In this document: positions 45,825 to 58,630 of the stretch, in pieces
How the letters are laid out: each line of letters starts with the position of its first letter
How positions within the stretch are numbered: position 1 is the stretch's first letter
Assembly (NCBI GenBank): GCA_021018995.1
Contig: CM037585.1
Location: forward strand, 83,614,646 to 83,678,645
Length of the DNA: 64,000 bases
Direction: 5' to 3'
DNA from: Chloranthus sessilifolius
Taxonomy: Eukaryota; Streptophyta; Magnoliopsida; Chloranthales; Chloranthaceae
Notes under the pieces: model-generated
Seen by the model: only the letters and a program-made list of their open reading frames with translations
Database searches by the model: none
What the model was told of the DNA's origin: nothing
Program-made: the position numbers and the translations under genes

Positions 45825-48800
45825 TCAAAACTTGTCCCAACCTATCTTCTTGGCATGCTCTTAAAGCCTCTTCCTCTTTCTTCTTTCGTTCCCGCTCTTC
45901 CTTTCTTTGGGCGTTAGTTTTGGGCTTTGTTGGTGCCCTGACCCTCATTTTCTGGTCTTTGGTTCTGGAGGGATCGCGAAGGATTTGGATGTGGTTGGCT
46001 CAGGGGATTTGATAGGACTTTTCCCTTTGGGGCTCTTCCCTTTTGGGCCCTTTCCTGGCTGAGTCGGAGGGGGAATAAGAGGAGCTTGTGCCTTTGCTGG
46101 CTCAGGAGGGACAACAGGGGATTTATCTTTTTCTTTCACTTGAGGCAGAAGAGGACTTTTCCCTTTGGCAAGCTTAGGGGGAGCCACAGAAGACTTTTCT
46201 TGTTCCTTTTCTGTAGGAATGGCAGGACTCTTCCCCTGCACTGGCTGTCTCTGTGGTGGTGCCTCCTCAGACTGGGCAGATGAGTCTTTTCCAACTGTTA
46301 GAGAGGCAGCAGGGTGAGAAGTTCTTTTAGCTGTAACTTTCCTTCTCTGAGGATAGGTTTATTCAGCAGGGCTTGATGAAGGAGCAGCAACAGGAGTCTT
46401 GGCACTTGGATCCATAGGTGGTGCAGAATCAGAGTCTGAGTCAGAAGGAAAAAGCTCAGTGGGATCCAAACCAAGGGCAGCAGCAGCCTGTCTGCATTCC
46501 TCTTTGGAAAGTAGGTGACCACGGGGATCATCCTGAGCAGAAGCTCTGGTGACCTTTAGAGGTGGGGATGGAGGGGCTGCCCTTTTTCCTTTTTGGGCTG
46601 CAGAGGCTCTTTTGGAAGTGGAGGTTTTCTTCGAAGGAGTCCTTTTTCTTTTGGGGGCAAGAGATTGATCAGGGGGAGGCACTGATACAGGAGCAGGAGC
46701 TGGAGTAGGGACTTTAGTAGGAACTGGAACTTGAGTAGGAGCAGGAGGAGGTACCGGAGTTGGGGCTGAAGGAGGTGGGGGAACAGTTTGTGTAGGTGGA
46801 GGGGTAGGGGGAGTGGAAGAAGATGAGGCCGGTTGTGTGAAAGAGGATGGGGCCTCAGGGGGTGCTGTGGCGAGAGGGGTGGCCTCAATTGGTTGGTCGA
46901 ACAGCGATGCCACCCTTTTTTGCAAAATTTCTATCTGCTTTTCAGCATAAAGGAGGTTGGCATCAGAAAGCCCCTTAGTGAGCCAGTGGATCTCCTCGGC
47001 ATTGTGCAGTCGCTTTTCGAACATCCGGGCTCTCTTCTGCGCCAGCTCGGCATTGCCCTTCTCCATCTCCGCATTCAGTTTGTAATAAGTAGCAGCAGCC
47101 TTCGCTGCAGTGAGGGTCTCCAAAATTGACTCCCACCCCTTTGAAACATCTCGCAGCTTCTGGCTGTGAGCAAGCTTTTGGTCACTCAATTTCTGTAGTA
47201 GGGGGTACTCAATGGCTTGTCGAAGTTGGGCCATGCCCCTCAGGACATCCCTCTTGATATAGGCATTGTCCCTCATGGCATGGAGGAGGGTGAAGTAGGG
47301 AGGGGTGTAATAGGAGTGTCTGGGTAAGATTGGTAGAAATGGAGTGGAAGAAGTAGAAGGTGATTGATCCTGGGGGGGTAAAGTGGGCATTGTAGTGATG
47401 AAGTCTAGAGGAGGGGTAGAAGTTGCTGGGGCAGTCTATGTTGAGTAGTCAGTGAATTGAGGAGGGGGTAGGATAAGAGGTGGAATGGAAGGCATGGGTG
47501 GAAAAGTAAATGTAGGATGGTCAGTGGAGGTGGAGGGTTCTGGGTAAGGGAAAAATTGAATGGTGAAGGGTTGAAATGGAAGTGGTGCGGTTACAAATAT
47601 GTGGGATTGAATGGGAAAGGTGGAGGGGAAAGGAATGGGGTTTGTTTGGGTAGAAGTGTTAGTAAATTATAGGGGAGGTAATATGAGTGGGGGAAGGATA
47701 GGTAGAGTGGGGAAGGAGTGGTGGGGTATGGTGTCTTGGAGGGTGAAGGGTGTAGGTAGGTCAATTGGGGTGAGGTCTGGTTGCACTGTGGAGTCAGAGG
47801 TGGAAGGGGGCTGGATCAGTGGGGTGGTAGGAGGTTGTGTAGAGATGGGTGGGTTTGTCAATGTTTGAAGGGTGGATTTTATGTTGGTGATGTCAGTTTG
47901 TATTTGGTCTTGGGTTTGTGTTGAAGTGGATAGCTGGGTCTGGATGTCATGTATTAAGGAAAGGATATGGGTAAGGGTATCTGGGTTTGGTTGGGGTGGA
48001 GTATGAGAAGAGGAGGGAACAGGTTGGAAAGGGGAAGTGGGGGCATGATGGGAAGTTGTAGGGGGAGAAGATGAAAGGTCTAGTGAGTGATGTGGTGAAG
48101 GGAGTGGGGAATCTGGGAGAGGGATATCATGGGTTGGCAGGGTATCAAGCAAGGTAGTCATGAAGGCCTGATACCCGAAAGTGGTGGCTAGGTTAAAGTC
48201 AAGGTCTGGGAGTGTAGGTGAGGTAGGGATGGGTGGGATGGTGGCTGGGTCAATATGTGGGGTATCTGTGGGAATGATAGGGGTGGTTTGTTGAGGTAAG
48301 GGTCTGGTTGGGGTTGTGTGAGAGGTCTTCTTTTTAATGTAGGATATCAGGGGAGGGCTATCAGGGTTTAGGTCAGATGATGTTGGAGATACTGGGGCTG
48401 TGTATTGAGGTAAGGTGGGTGAAGGGAGAGTGCTGTCATGGGGTTCAACACTTTCCACCCAGAAACAAATAACTGTGGGTGATGGAATGGAAAAGGGATA
48501 TAAGAGAGGGGAAGGGAGAGATGGAATAGGCAGAGAAACTGATGGAGGGGCAAGTGTCGTGGATGGAGGTATTGCTGTAGAAGCAGATGTGACAGAAGCT
48601 TGCACCACCTTCTTTGGAGCAGGGGCTTTAGCCCTCTTTTTGGGGGCAGGGGTGGCCTTTGCCACAGTAGTTCCCTCTCCTTGTTAAGAAACAACCTGAA
48701 CTTCAGCCCTCTTCTTCTTCTTCTGGTGGTCCATCAGACTCCTGCTGATCCCCCATTGTCTTTTGGCATAAGTGGTGGGAGTGAGGTTAGTAGATAACTC

Positions 48801-49619
48801 CCCCACTGGTATCTTGTACCCTCCCCTCAGAAGTAATTTGGTGATGAGTCTTCAATAGGGGAGAGTGTGGATCTTCTTTTACAGCCCGAGCTTCATCATC
48901 ATATCCTTCATGGCCTCAAAGATCAACCATGCAGCATTAAATTCATGGCCTAGAGAGAAGGAATAGAGAGCATCAGCAATTGGTGTGCTCCTCTCTTGCT
49001 GATGGCCGGAGTAATAAATATTCTTCCTTAGCACTTGATCAATGAACAGCAACTTGAGATCCAAATCTCTTCTTCTGATGGAGTCCCCTGTGGCCTTCAA
49101 ACCTCTGGTAAGGGCCTGTGGAATGGTGTCAATGGGGGCACTCACAGGGAAACCATAACCACAGTTGGGATAAAAAATGGCAGGGATGCCCATGACTTCA
49201 GCAATCAACGCTGGGCTGAGTAGCATCTCAAAATCATCAACTAACACAAGGAGGCCGGGCTGCCCATGTGTGTATGGTCTGGCCCTAAGGTGCTGGTAAA
49301 AGAGTTGCACTAACCTAGGGTAGGCTAGTGCAAGAATCGTTTTCATCAAGGGGATCAAACCAGCCTTGCACAAGAACTCAATGGCAGGTGCTGACAACGG
49401 CTCAGTTTCAAAGAAAGATATATCAAAAATGGCTTCAGGCTCTAAGGGAATGGAAATGTTGAGCTCAGAGGGTGCAGAGTAATCAGGTGTTTGTTCAGCC
49501 ACCTCAGGACCCACCTCCTTCCCTTTTTGTTGTGCTGTAGAGGACTTGGCTTTCTTAGGGGCAGGCTCCACGGTGGCTTGGTCCCTCGCTCTCTTCACAG
49601 GTGCACTTTTAGGAGCCAT
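45825..49619 (-). pseudogene. ORF2 of element D (about 1260 codons)
   Basis: ATG 49619 starts a frame kept, apart from stops, to about 45945. The end is reached by one frameshift (TGA about 45825). The basic N-terminus (PVKRARD, PKKAK), the domain with LVQLFYQHLRA, LIAEVMGIP and AWLIFEAMKD (residues about 75-245), the proline-rich part, a coiled coil (47390-46970) and KGKSP repeats with a Lys/Glu tail follow the same order as A. Stops include TAA near 48883. The 343-codon open piece 46359-47390 is the longest. Of the three ORF2 copies this is the longest, and it is the second gene of a pol-less element, implying it stayed useful or was carried along. Confidence 0.8.
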
Positions 49620-50435
49620 TAAGATTCTCCTTGGTGAGTGTGCAGTTGAAATTTTGAAAGAAAAAAATTAAGAGCTGAGTCTTACCCTAAAAGTTAGGGT
49701 TCTGTTCAATTTGATGTACGGTAGACCGCAGGAGCTCCTAGCAGGGGGAAACTATTGATGGAAGCTTTAAGAACAAAAATCCAGAATTTCAAAGTGAGCG
49801 ATGAACTGTAGACAGGATGCTGGAGGAGAGAGATGGAGAGGAGTGAGAGTTAGGGTTTCGCTGGCAGGAGAGGAAAGAGAAAGTAGTAAAGAAAAGCAGC
49901 GCAGGGTTGGACTTTAAATATCGCGAGGCTTGGCGCGCTTTAAAAATATCTGCTCGCTGGATAAGCATGAATGGGTCGCGAGATTGGATGTTCATTTAAA
50001 CTACACGAGGAAGCCCACACAATTATGTCTGAAACTCGCGACAGCAAAGCAAAGTAATTCGTTAGGAACTGCGCGAGAGGAAACCAAACCAAATTTTCAG
50101 AACCCCGTGATGGCTTAACAGAGTCAAAATTCACACACCCACTCGTCAGCCTTTTCACCTTTGTTTTGTGGGTGGATTCTCTCACAGGTTCTCTTCCAGG
50201 GACACCCATAAGAGTTATAAAACATTCAAAAATTCTCATACTCACAAAGCATTAAATTCGCACATCATGAAAAGCATTCAAACAATACCATCATCATTTA
50301 ATAACTTGAAATTATCAAACAAAGGGAACAGGACTAAAAGTAGGCATAAAGCACTAAACTCAGACTCCAACAAGATCACTAAAATTTCCTATAAACAGTA
50401 GAATCCATATCATACAAAGTGCACAGTTCTTAGCA
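49620..50435 (-). other. Spacer of element D between gag and ORF2
   Basis: On the minus strand it is T-rich from 50435 to about 50250. A CGCG-motif segment (49910-50110, ctcgcgac, gcgcgaga, tcgcgagg) and a short leader to the ORF2 ATG follow. No coding sequence. Confidence 0.6.
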
Positions 50436-51973
50436 TCAATTCAATGAAAGATCCCCTTCAAAATTTGAAGATCCTTCACCAATCAAAAATTGGCCCTTGG
50501 GATTAACCACTGGTTGACTGGGCAATCTTCCATCTTCTCTTTTGGCTAAGGTATTCGCTAGTTGGCCAATCTGCTCTTCCATTTTCTTGATGCTCTGACC
50601 ATGAGAATTCACAGTCTGAGCTAAGGAACCCAGGTTTTGCAGGGAGGTCAAGACCTGGTCCTCGAAAGAAGTATTTCTAGGTTGAGATGGGGGTAAGACC
50701 AATTGATTTTGTTGCTGATGGGGCTGCTGATGGTGCTGGAAGTTAGACCTAGGGGCATTTCCTTGATTGAACTACTGCTGTGGCCTTTGTGGTACAGCCA
50801 ACATCTGCTGGGGCTGTATTAATTGTCTTCCCTCCACCTCAGATTTGGGTGGTCTCTCCATTGGTAACCAGCATTTTGGTGCTGGTATCCATATGGCTGT
50901 CTATTGTAGCCCCCAGATTATTGCTGGCCATAAGATTGAGCAGCAGCAGCATGTTCCAAAACTAATTCAGGATATTGCCCTGCAGATGGACATTCCTCCA
51001 CTGTGTTGTGGGGACTGGCATATCAAACACGCCTTCGCCAAATGAGCAACCCTTCTGGGTTGCATTACAGTCCGTAATTTGTCAAACTTCATAGAGAGGT
51101 TTGCCATCTGCTGCTCCAGGTCATTGTTCCCAGACACCTCACAAACGTTTCCTCTTGTCAATGCAGCACGTCCCACTTTTGACTCAGACACCTGACTAGT
51201 TCTTTCCAAGGATAGCTTTTAAAAAGCATTTTCACTAATCACCTCAAACAATTCTCATGCCTCATCAGTAGTTCTGTGCATGTAAGTGCCACCACAAGAG
51301 GCATCAACCATATCTCTACTTTTTCATCAATCCCATTGTAGAAGCTTTGAACAAGCTGCCAATCTGGGATCTTATGGTGGGGGCATTATTTGAGAATTTC
51401 CTTAAAACTATCCCAGGCTTGATTAAAATCTTCAGTTGGGGCTTGGGCAAAAGTAAGAATTGCCTTCCTCAACTGGCTAGTTCTGGTCTCAGGGAAGAAC
51501 TTGGTCAGGAACTTGGTCTGCAGGTCCTTCCATGAAGCAATGCCATTGCTGGGAAGAGTGGTCAACCAGGTACTGGCCCTATCCTTTAGAGAGAAGGGAA
51601 AGAGTCTGAGCCTAGTAGCCTCAGGTCCCAAACCAGTGATATTAAAAGTGGTGCATAAGGCCAAGAACTGGTCAATATGCTTGTAAGGGTCCTCTTTGCT
51701 AAGCCCATGGAAATAGGGCAACATCTGGATGATTGAAGTCTTTATTTCATAATTCCCTTGAACATCAGGGAATTGAATGCTAAAAGGGGAGTTATAGTCA
51801 TCCGGAGCATTCAACTCCTTGAGAGTTCTGGGTTGTTCGTCACCCATATTTGTTGTCACAGATGCACTTGGGGGCTCTCCTGTGGTGTGCCTGTCTCTTC
51901 TAAGTTTCCTTTCCCTTTCTAACTCAGGGTTAAGAGGCTCTAAAATAGGGCTGAGAGATCTCCTCCCTAGCAT
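50436..51973 (-). pseudogene. gag: gag of element D
   Basis: ATG 51973 (MLGRRSLSPILEPLN) leads to FHGLSKEDPYKHIDQF and LRLFPFSLKDRASTWL. CAA-to-TAA stops the first frame at 51386. A frameshift near 51300 leads to a second frame carrying CLICQSPQHSGG (knuckle) and SIKKMEEQIGQLANTLAKRE, ending at IGEGSSNFEGDLSLN and TGA. Up to SSNFEG it matches element A; after that it passes into the spacer, so the gag-pol junction and all of pol are absent. Confidence 0.87.
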
Positions 51974-52320
51974 ACAAGCACACCAACAACAAGGAGAGCT
52001 TCTTGCAGGCACATTGCAAATGAATAACTTTACAATTAACAAATTTATCTAACTAATTTACAGCTATTCAAAGAATATATTTACAACTATCCTAGATACT
52101 GCTAAAGAATTTTCAAGAAAGATAGACAGAGTTTTAAAAGTTAGAGAGTTTGCAAACAAAGGTAGCTAAGCTCCAATTGCAGTCCAACTGTCCTTCACTG
52201 CTGCTGTCTAAATCTGCAAAAAAAATAAAAATTCACAAATGCATCAGTATTATCTATTATTCTTAACTACCAAAGAATAATAAAACTACAAAAACTTAGG
52301 GTCTACTAATAGATCAACTT

Positions 52321-52338
52321 TCCCCGGCAGCGGCGCCA
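52321..52338 (-). other. Primer-binding site of element D
   Basis: On the minus strand tggcgccgctgccgggga differs from the tRNA-Asp complement at one base, 6 bases after the LTR. Confidence 0.88.
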
Positions 52339-52344
52339 AAAACT

Positions 52345-54754
52345 TGTTGCAGATTTCTCAGTGCTTTCTTTATTTGTTTGTGGTAAAAGAAATTTAAAAT
52401 CAAAATAAAACAGGGGATGAAATCAGCACAATTGAGAAGTCCTAGACCTGTAAGATATAGGGTCCATTATGGCAAGTTTTGATAAGTAAGAGTTTGTCCC
52501 ATAGGGAAAGATGATCTACAGCTCCAAAGGAGCCATCTCTAGTAGTCCCTCCAGATCTGACTACAGATCTGGCAGTCCTTAAGGGAAGGGAGTTTAAGGT
52601 TACTTAGTTTACAGATCCTAAAGTAGCCTAATGTCTAAACTACAGAAAGGGTTGAGAGGAAGGATGGAGTGTGAAAAATAAATATAAAAGGGTGAGAAGT
52701 ATGTTATTGAGCCTAGATCAGAGGAGTTTTATAACTCAGATTTAGATCTGATGTTATAGAAGTCATGTCCAATGGCTACGTTATCACCACTGAGGAGAAA
52801 GAATCCAACCCATCTCTCTGCCATGATTCAATCCCTTAAGGCTATAACCTGTCCACTCAAATGGTCACAGACTATCCCATAGGGGAACCACAATCCAGGG
52901 ATGGGTCAAAACAAGTTAATCATTGTAGGCACTATTTCATCCAGGCTACCAGCTCAAGAATCTATAGGGAACCTCAACCTCTAAAGCTCTCTGTATGGGG
53001 CTAAGGCTGTATGGGACCATGATAGCCCAGGCACATAGAACCATTAAGACATTGAGTACAACCTTTGATCTAGCTATCCATTGCTTGAGTGAGGCTACAA
53101 TGGTCCAGTCACAAGCCTACAATCTCTATAACTAGATCAGATCTAACATCTGGTAGCCGATCTATACCAATATAGGGGAGTCTGCCTCTATACAATCTCC
53201 CATCAGGATAATACAAGCTCAGGTGCAAAGAAGAAGGATCCATCTTGGATCGGTGGATTAGAATCACCCTAAGGCGATAACCTATCCACTTGAATGGTGA
53301 CAGACTATCCAAGAGGCTATCCTCCTCACGGAGCCCAAGATAAAACAAGAATATCGCTGCCACCACCATGGTCACAAGGCTACCAGCTCAAGCTCCCATG
53401 GGGATTTCAGATCTAGTGGGTCTTGTGGTGGGGCCAAGGCTGTATAGGACCATGATAGCCCAGACACACAGGTCACTTGGATCTGAGTGGCCCTTAGAAT
53501 CAGTCCTCCATTGCTTTGAATCACAGCCAAAGCAATGGCGGATCACAAGGCAGCAGCCTTGCACAGAGAATCTCACATTCAAACACAAATCCCATAATGT
53601 AAAAATCCTATTACAAAACTTCCATTAAACTATTTCAAAATGCATACAAAGACATAGCCAGCAAGTGCTGGACTATGGAGAGAAGGAAAAAGAAAAGAAA
53701 ACTACTTACAACTACAAAAGAAAAAGAAAAATGATCTTTGATCAAGTCTATATTAAAAATTCAAGCTCTCCAAGATCTTTCGGATTTTCCAGGATGTCCA
53801 AACCTAAGCTAAGTATGGGTTTATATAGCAGTGGTGTGGTGGCACATTAGGGTTAGGAAACCCTAATTTTAATGATGCCACATGGTCAAATAGTGATCCT
53901 TGGATGCCTCGAGGCACGTGCACAGAGATTTGAGCGTGGGAGTGCGTGCCCTAATCGCTAGAAATTCCTAGAAAGTCCTCTGCTGAAGTGATGGAAGTTG
54001 AAGTTCAGAGCTTCACTAGGTAGCTATTATTTCCCAGACTTGTCGCGTGGTAGATCTTGCTCTTCGCTAGGATGGTTTGACAATGAAGCTTCACCATCGC
54101 GAGGTTGGCTTGGTTTGCCCTTCAGGCAGTCGCGAGGTTGAGTAGACATCAAAGCCTCAGATGTTGCGGGGTTGGAGTTCAAGCAGTCGCGAGGTAGCTG
54201 CGCCCTTGCTGGGTTGATCTTCACGAGGACAGATTTGTGTAGTGCGAGAACTTTGCGAGCACTTCTCTTAAATGGACTTTACGAGTTTCCTCATGAGGCT
54301 TTAATGAGTTTTGAACTACGCGAGGTTCTATGTCTTGATTGATCTTCACAAGGATAGCTCTATCTTCACGAGGATCCTTTCTTCTTGAATGGCGTGAGAA
54401 CTGCGCGAGGAGTTCTCTTCTGATAATTGCATCCCGTGGCCACTGCGCGACAGCTGCGCGAGGAGTCTTCTGAATCTCTCTCTCCTCAGCCGTTCTGAGC
54501 GAACAGCACGAGGTTGTTGTAAAGTCCTGGGAAGCTCAAATGGACTGCACGAGGCTCATTTCAGGTCTGGATTTAGAGTCCATCCTTTTGAGGGACTTTT
54601 GGTGCCAAAACAGGCTCCTTGGCAGGATTCCTGGCCTTATTTCACTGCTAATTATTACCTACATAAAACACCTAACAGGAACTTATTAGATGGCTAAGGG
54701 TCTAATCAAAGGTTAAGTTAAAGGGTGAAAAGTGGTACTTTTCAGGTCTTAACA
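52345..54754 (-). repeat. 5' LTR of element D
   Basis: The same 2410-bp length as the partner LTR. TATA is at 53821-53827, the telo-box palindrome at 53848-53867, H1/H2 at 53504-53561, and motif M at 52836-52878 and 53268-53311. Differences from the 3' LTR include both transitions and transversions. Confidence 0.92.
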
Positions 54755-55671
54755 CCCCTTCCTCCAACCAACAATACACCAATCCTGCCATCCATACAAC
54801 AAGCCCCTGATCTAGAGCTCAAGAAGTTGTCAGAGACATTGAAATATGCTTTCCTCGAGAAAGAAGAGAAACTTCCTGTAATTATCTCCTCTTCTCTAAC
54901 CTATGAGCAAGAGGAGGAATTGCTAACAGTTCTGAGGAAGCACAAGAAAGCAATTGGCTGGACCATTGCTGATCTGGGAGGGATTGATGCATCAATCTGT
55001 ATGCATAGGATCCATTTAGAAGAGGGCTCAACACCCTTCAGGGAAATGCAGAGGAAATTGAACCCTCACATGCAGGAGGTGGTCCTGAAGGAAATTATTA
55101 AGTTGCTGGATGCTAGGGTAATTTACCCCATCTCTGACTCTGAATGGGTGGCACCAATCCAGGTGGTACCTAAGAAGTCTGGCATCACAGTGATCACAAC
55201 CGACTCTGGAGAGTTGAGACTAGCCAGGGAGACCACTGGCTGGAGAGTTTGCATCGATTATCGAAAACTCAACTCCAGAACCAGAAAAGACCACTTCCCT
55301 CTCCCTTTTATTGATCAAATTTTGGATAAGTTGGCTAGGAAAGCTTTTTACTGTTTTCTTGAGGTGTATGTATGCCATCTTTTCTGATATGATTGATAAA
55401 TTCTTGGAAATTTTTATGTATGATTTCTCAATTTATGGGGATAGCTTTGACCAATGTCTTCAACACCTCCATCAAGTCTTACAAAGATGTGAAGAGACCA
55501 ATTTGGTCTTAAGTTGGGAAAAAAGCCACTTCATGGTAACACAAGGAATTGTGTTGGGCCATGTAGTCACTAAAGATGGAATTGAGGTAGACAAGGCCAA
55601 AGTTGACCTCATTGTAAATTTGCCCTCCAAGAACAGTCAAGCAAATCAGATCCTTCCTTGGGCATGCTGGA
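54755..55671 (+). pseudogene. Reverse transcriptase of element C, catalytic motif altered
   Basis: Open from the protease linker through VCIDYRKLNSRTRKDHFPLP to 55387, keeping the N-terminal RT part that A has lost. About 125 bases covering the PFGLCNAPATF region are deleted near 55362, shifting frame. The catalytic FMDD reads FMYD (55413-55424), so one metal-binding Asp is Tyr. Another frameshift lies near 55625. Confidence 0.87.
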
Positions 55672-56223
55672 TTGTACAGGAGGTTTATCAAAGACTTCAG
55701 TAAAATTGCTAAACCATTGTGCCACCTGCTCTGCCAGGATGTGCCCTTTGATTTTTCTGCTGAATATCTTGAGGCTTTTGAAAATTTAAAAATCTGCCTC
55801 ACCTCTGCTCCTGTACTCCAAATACCTGACTATTCCTTGCCCTTCGAGTTGATGTGTGATGCATCTGACTTGGCAATAGGTGCTGTCTTAGGCTAGAGAA
55901 AAGATAAGCTGCCTATGGTCATTGCATATCTCAGCAAATCACTTGTTGAAGCTCAGCTAAACTACACAACCACTGAGAAAGAGCTTTTGGCAGTGGTTTT
56001 TATTGTGGACAAGTTTAAACCTTACCTACTTGGGTCTAAAACTGTCATCTTCGCTGACCACTCAACATTAAATTACCTACTGTCCAAGAAGGATGTAAAG
56101 CCCAGATTGATTAGATGGATACTCCTGTTGCAGGAGTTTGACATCGAAATCAAGGACAAGAAGGGTGTAGAAAATGTGGTGGCTGACCACTTGTCCAGAA
56201 TTATGTTGGAAAAAGGTGATGAT
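55672..56223 (+). pseudogene. RNase H of element C
   Basis: Carries [29 protein letters not shown] and [11 protein letters not shown] at 55894-55896 is at the same codon as in element A. It is otherwise in one frame with the integrase. Confidence 0.85.
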
Positions 56224-57579
56224 GACCTTGCTACAAATGATGTCTTCCCGGATGAGCAACTATTTGCCATCCACTCTTTAGTTCCCTGGTATGCACATAT
56301 TATCAATTATCTAGTTATAGGCAAGATCCCTTCCCATTGGACAAAAGTCGATAAAGACCTATTTTTCTCGCAGATCAAATTCTTTTTCTGGGAAGAACTT
56401 TGCCTGTACAAGTATTGTGTAGACCAAATCATTTGGAAATGGGTCCCCGAAAGTGATGTCCCCAGTATTCTGGCCATGTGCCATGAAAATGCCTGTGGGG
56501 GTCATTTTAGTGGGAGAAAAATAGTTGATAAAGTACTGCAGTGTGGGTTTTATTAGCCTTCTCTTTTTAGAGATGCCAATACACACTCCAAGACCCGTGA
56601 AAGATGTCAGAAACTAGGAGGGCTGTCTAAACGAAATTCAATACCTTTACAGCCCATCCTTGTTGTAGAACTATTTGATGTGTGGGGTATTGATTTTATG
56701 GACCCCTTTCCTCCTTCAAATGGTTTTCATTTTATCTTAGTGGCAGTGGACTATGTTTCCAAATGGGTAGAAGCCATTGCCACAAGAACTAATGATAATC
56801 AGGTGGTCCTCAAGTTCATCAAGTAGAATATCTTCTTGAGATTTGGTACCCTTAGAGCCATTATCAGTGAATGGGGGAGCCATTTCTGTAACAAAAATTT
56901 TGAGAGCTTGCTCAAGAAATATTCAGTCACCCATAGGATTGCTACTCCCTACCACCCACAAACCAGTGCGCAAGTTGAAATTTCAAATAGGGAGATCAAG
57001 CATATCCTTGAGAAGACTGTGCGGACTGATAGGAATGATTGGGCTGACAAGCTTAATGATGCACTGTGGGCTTATAGGACTGCCTATAAGACCCCCATTG
57101 GTATGTCCCCATTCAGACTAATCTATGACAAGGCCTGTCATCTCCCAGTGGAGTTAGAACACAGGGCATATTGGGCCACCAAACATTTAAATCTAGATCT
57201 AACTTCGGTTGGTCATCACAGGTTGTTGCAGCTGTCGGGATTGGAAGAACAAAGGATGGATGCATATGCCAATGCCAGGATCTACAAGGAAAGGTCCAAA
57301 GCTTTCTTTGATAAAGGGCTATTGAGAAAGAGTTTCATTGTTGGTGATAAGGTTTGGTTGTTTAACTCCAAACTAAAATTTTTTCCAGGCAAATTGAAAT
57401 CCAGATGGGAAGGTCCTTACATTGTCATGCATGTTTCCGCATCTGGTGCTGTGGAAATCAAGGATCCTAAGTCTGGGAGACTCTTGAAGGTGAATGGTCG
57501 GAGGCTTAAGCCTTGTTTTGAAAAACCTGCCGACCTTTTAGACACCATTCACTGTCAAGGGGATCCTTCTTCAAATTGA
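56224..57579 (+). pseudogene. int: Integrase of element C
   Basis: The same frame as RNase H with TAG at about 56554 and 56824. Asp 56692-56694 (GIDFM) and Glu 56977-56979 (VEISN) are kept. The second catalytic Asp is lost: the codons for SDGGS became SEWGS through a paired one-base gain and loss near 56869. The C-terminus is complete: [13 protein letters not shown], then [16 protein letters not shown] and TGA at 57577. That tail is missing in A. Confidence 0.9.
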
Positions 57580-58630
57580 TTCCACAGGTGTGTCATTACT
57601 GTATCATATGTACTTAGTTTTTGGTTGATCTATCTTGCTTTCTTTAGTTTCTATTCTCTAGGATTTGCTAGTGGCCATATCTAAATTTTGCCCTATTTGT
57701 TTTGAACTTTTGATGCTTGGCTTGATTCTTACTGCTTTTGAATTGATAGCTTCTGTTGAATGCCTAATGTGGAAGGTCATCTTTGTTGTCCTTAAGTATA
57801 TGATTGAGTTTCCATATGTCTAAAGACAGTCGTAGGAGAGGGTCATGCCCAGGATTCAACCACAACAAGCATGCAAAGGGGTAGAACAGAGAGCACATGC
57901 TCTCTATTTTATACCTTACTATCGCGAGATTCGAAAGCTCTCGCGAGGTTAAAGAGGAAGCTTGGGAAACTATCGCAAGATTTGAAAGCTCTCGCGAGGT
58001 TGAAAAGGAAACCTAGGAGAAGTTCGCGCTATTCACCTGGACACATTCTATTTACTGTCGCAAGATTCATGTGTATCTGAAAGCCTCTCGAGTGATTCAC
58101 ATAGAACCACACATTACTTGTCGCGTGATTCATATACTCTAGTGAACCTCTTGTGCCATCCCCTTAAAGATTCAAAGGTTGTCGCGGGATTTACAATGAA
58201 CCCAGGAGATGCTCGCGTAATCCACATGTATTCATCTTAAACTGTTGCGTGCTCCAAAATCAACTTGGGAGATTGTCGCGCAGTCCAGATTGATTCAAAA
58301 CCTTCGCTAGGTTCATTCCCAACCCCGCAACCAGAGGGTCCAAAGCGCACCGAGCTTCGCGATAGGTATATCAACCCCGCATTTTGCTCCTTTCCCAGTA
58401 CTCTTTCCTTTCTTCCCTCTACAAAACCCTAGCTCCTAGCACTCTCCCCCTTCTCTCCTACAGCATCACTCCTACAGCTCATCATTCACTCCACAAATCT
58501 ATACAAGTGTTACTAGCATCACCCTCATCTATTGCCCTTTGCTCAGAGATCTTGAGGTGCCTTGTGCGTCCAATCAAACCAAACCCTAGATCTCGGTCTC
58601 CATTGCTCATACTAGAAGACAGAGTTTGAA
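57580..58630 (+). other. Spacer between pol and ORF2 of element C
   Basis: T-rich start, then 57915-58380 with tatcgcgagattc, tctcgcgaggtt, tgtcgcgcagtcc and similar units every 25-40 bases, then a C/T-rich leader. Clearly homologous to 13031-14098. Confidence 0.65.

Larger units (their letters stand above)
41515..54754 (-). mobile_element. Element D: complete pol-less Athila-like element
   Basis: It is 13,240 bp on the minus strand, with two LTRs of exactly 2410 bp and TSD CCCCT at 41510-41514 and 54755-54759. Order on the minus strand: 5' LTR (52345-54754), PBS, gag, spacer, ORF2, 3' untranslated region, PPT, 3' LTR (41515-43924). No protease, RT, RNase H or integrase is present. LTRs differ at about 4-5% of positions in two sampled stretches, making it younger than A. 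Movement must have used enzymes from other elements. Confidence 0.92.

Noticed and set aside
46833-48690. Several plus-strand open frames with Gly/Val/Glu-rich products in element D
   Set aside because: They mirror the proline-rich minus-strand ORF2 of D; the minus frame aligns with ORF2 of A and C.
53109-53375. Open frame in the 5' LTR of D
   Set aside because: It is antisense LTR sequence overlapping motif M; the partner LTR at 42270-42535 does not keep it open.
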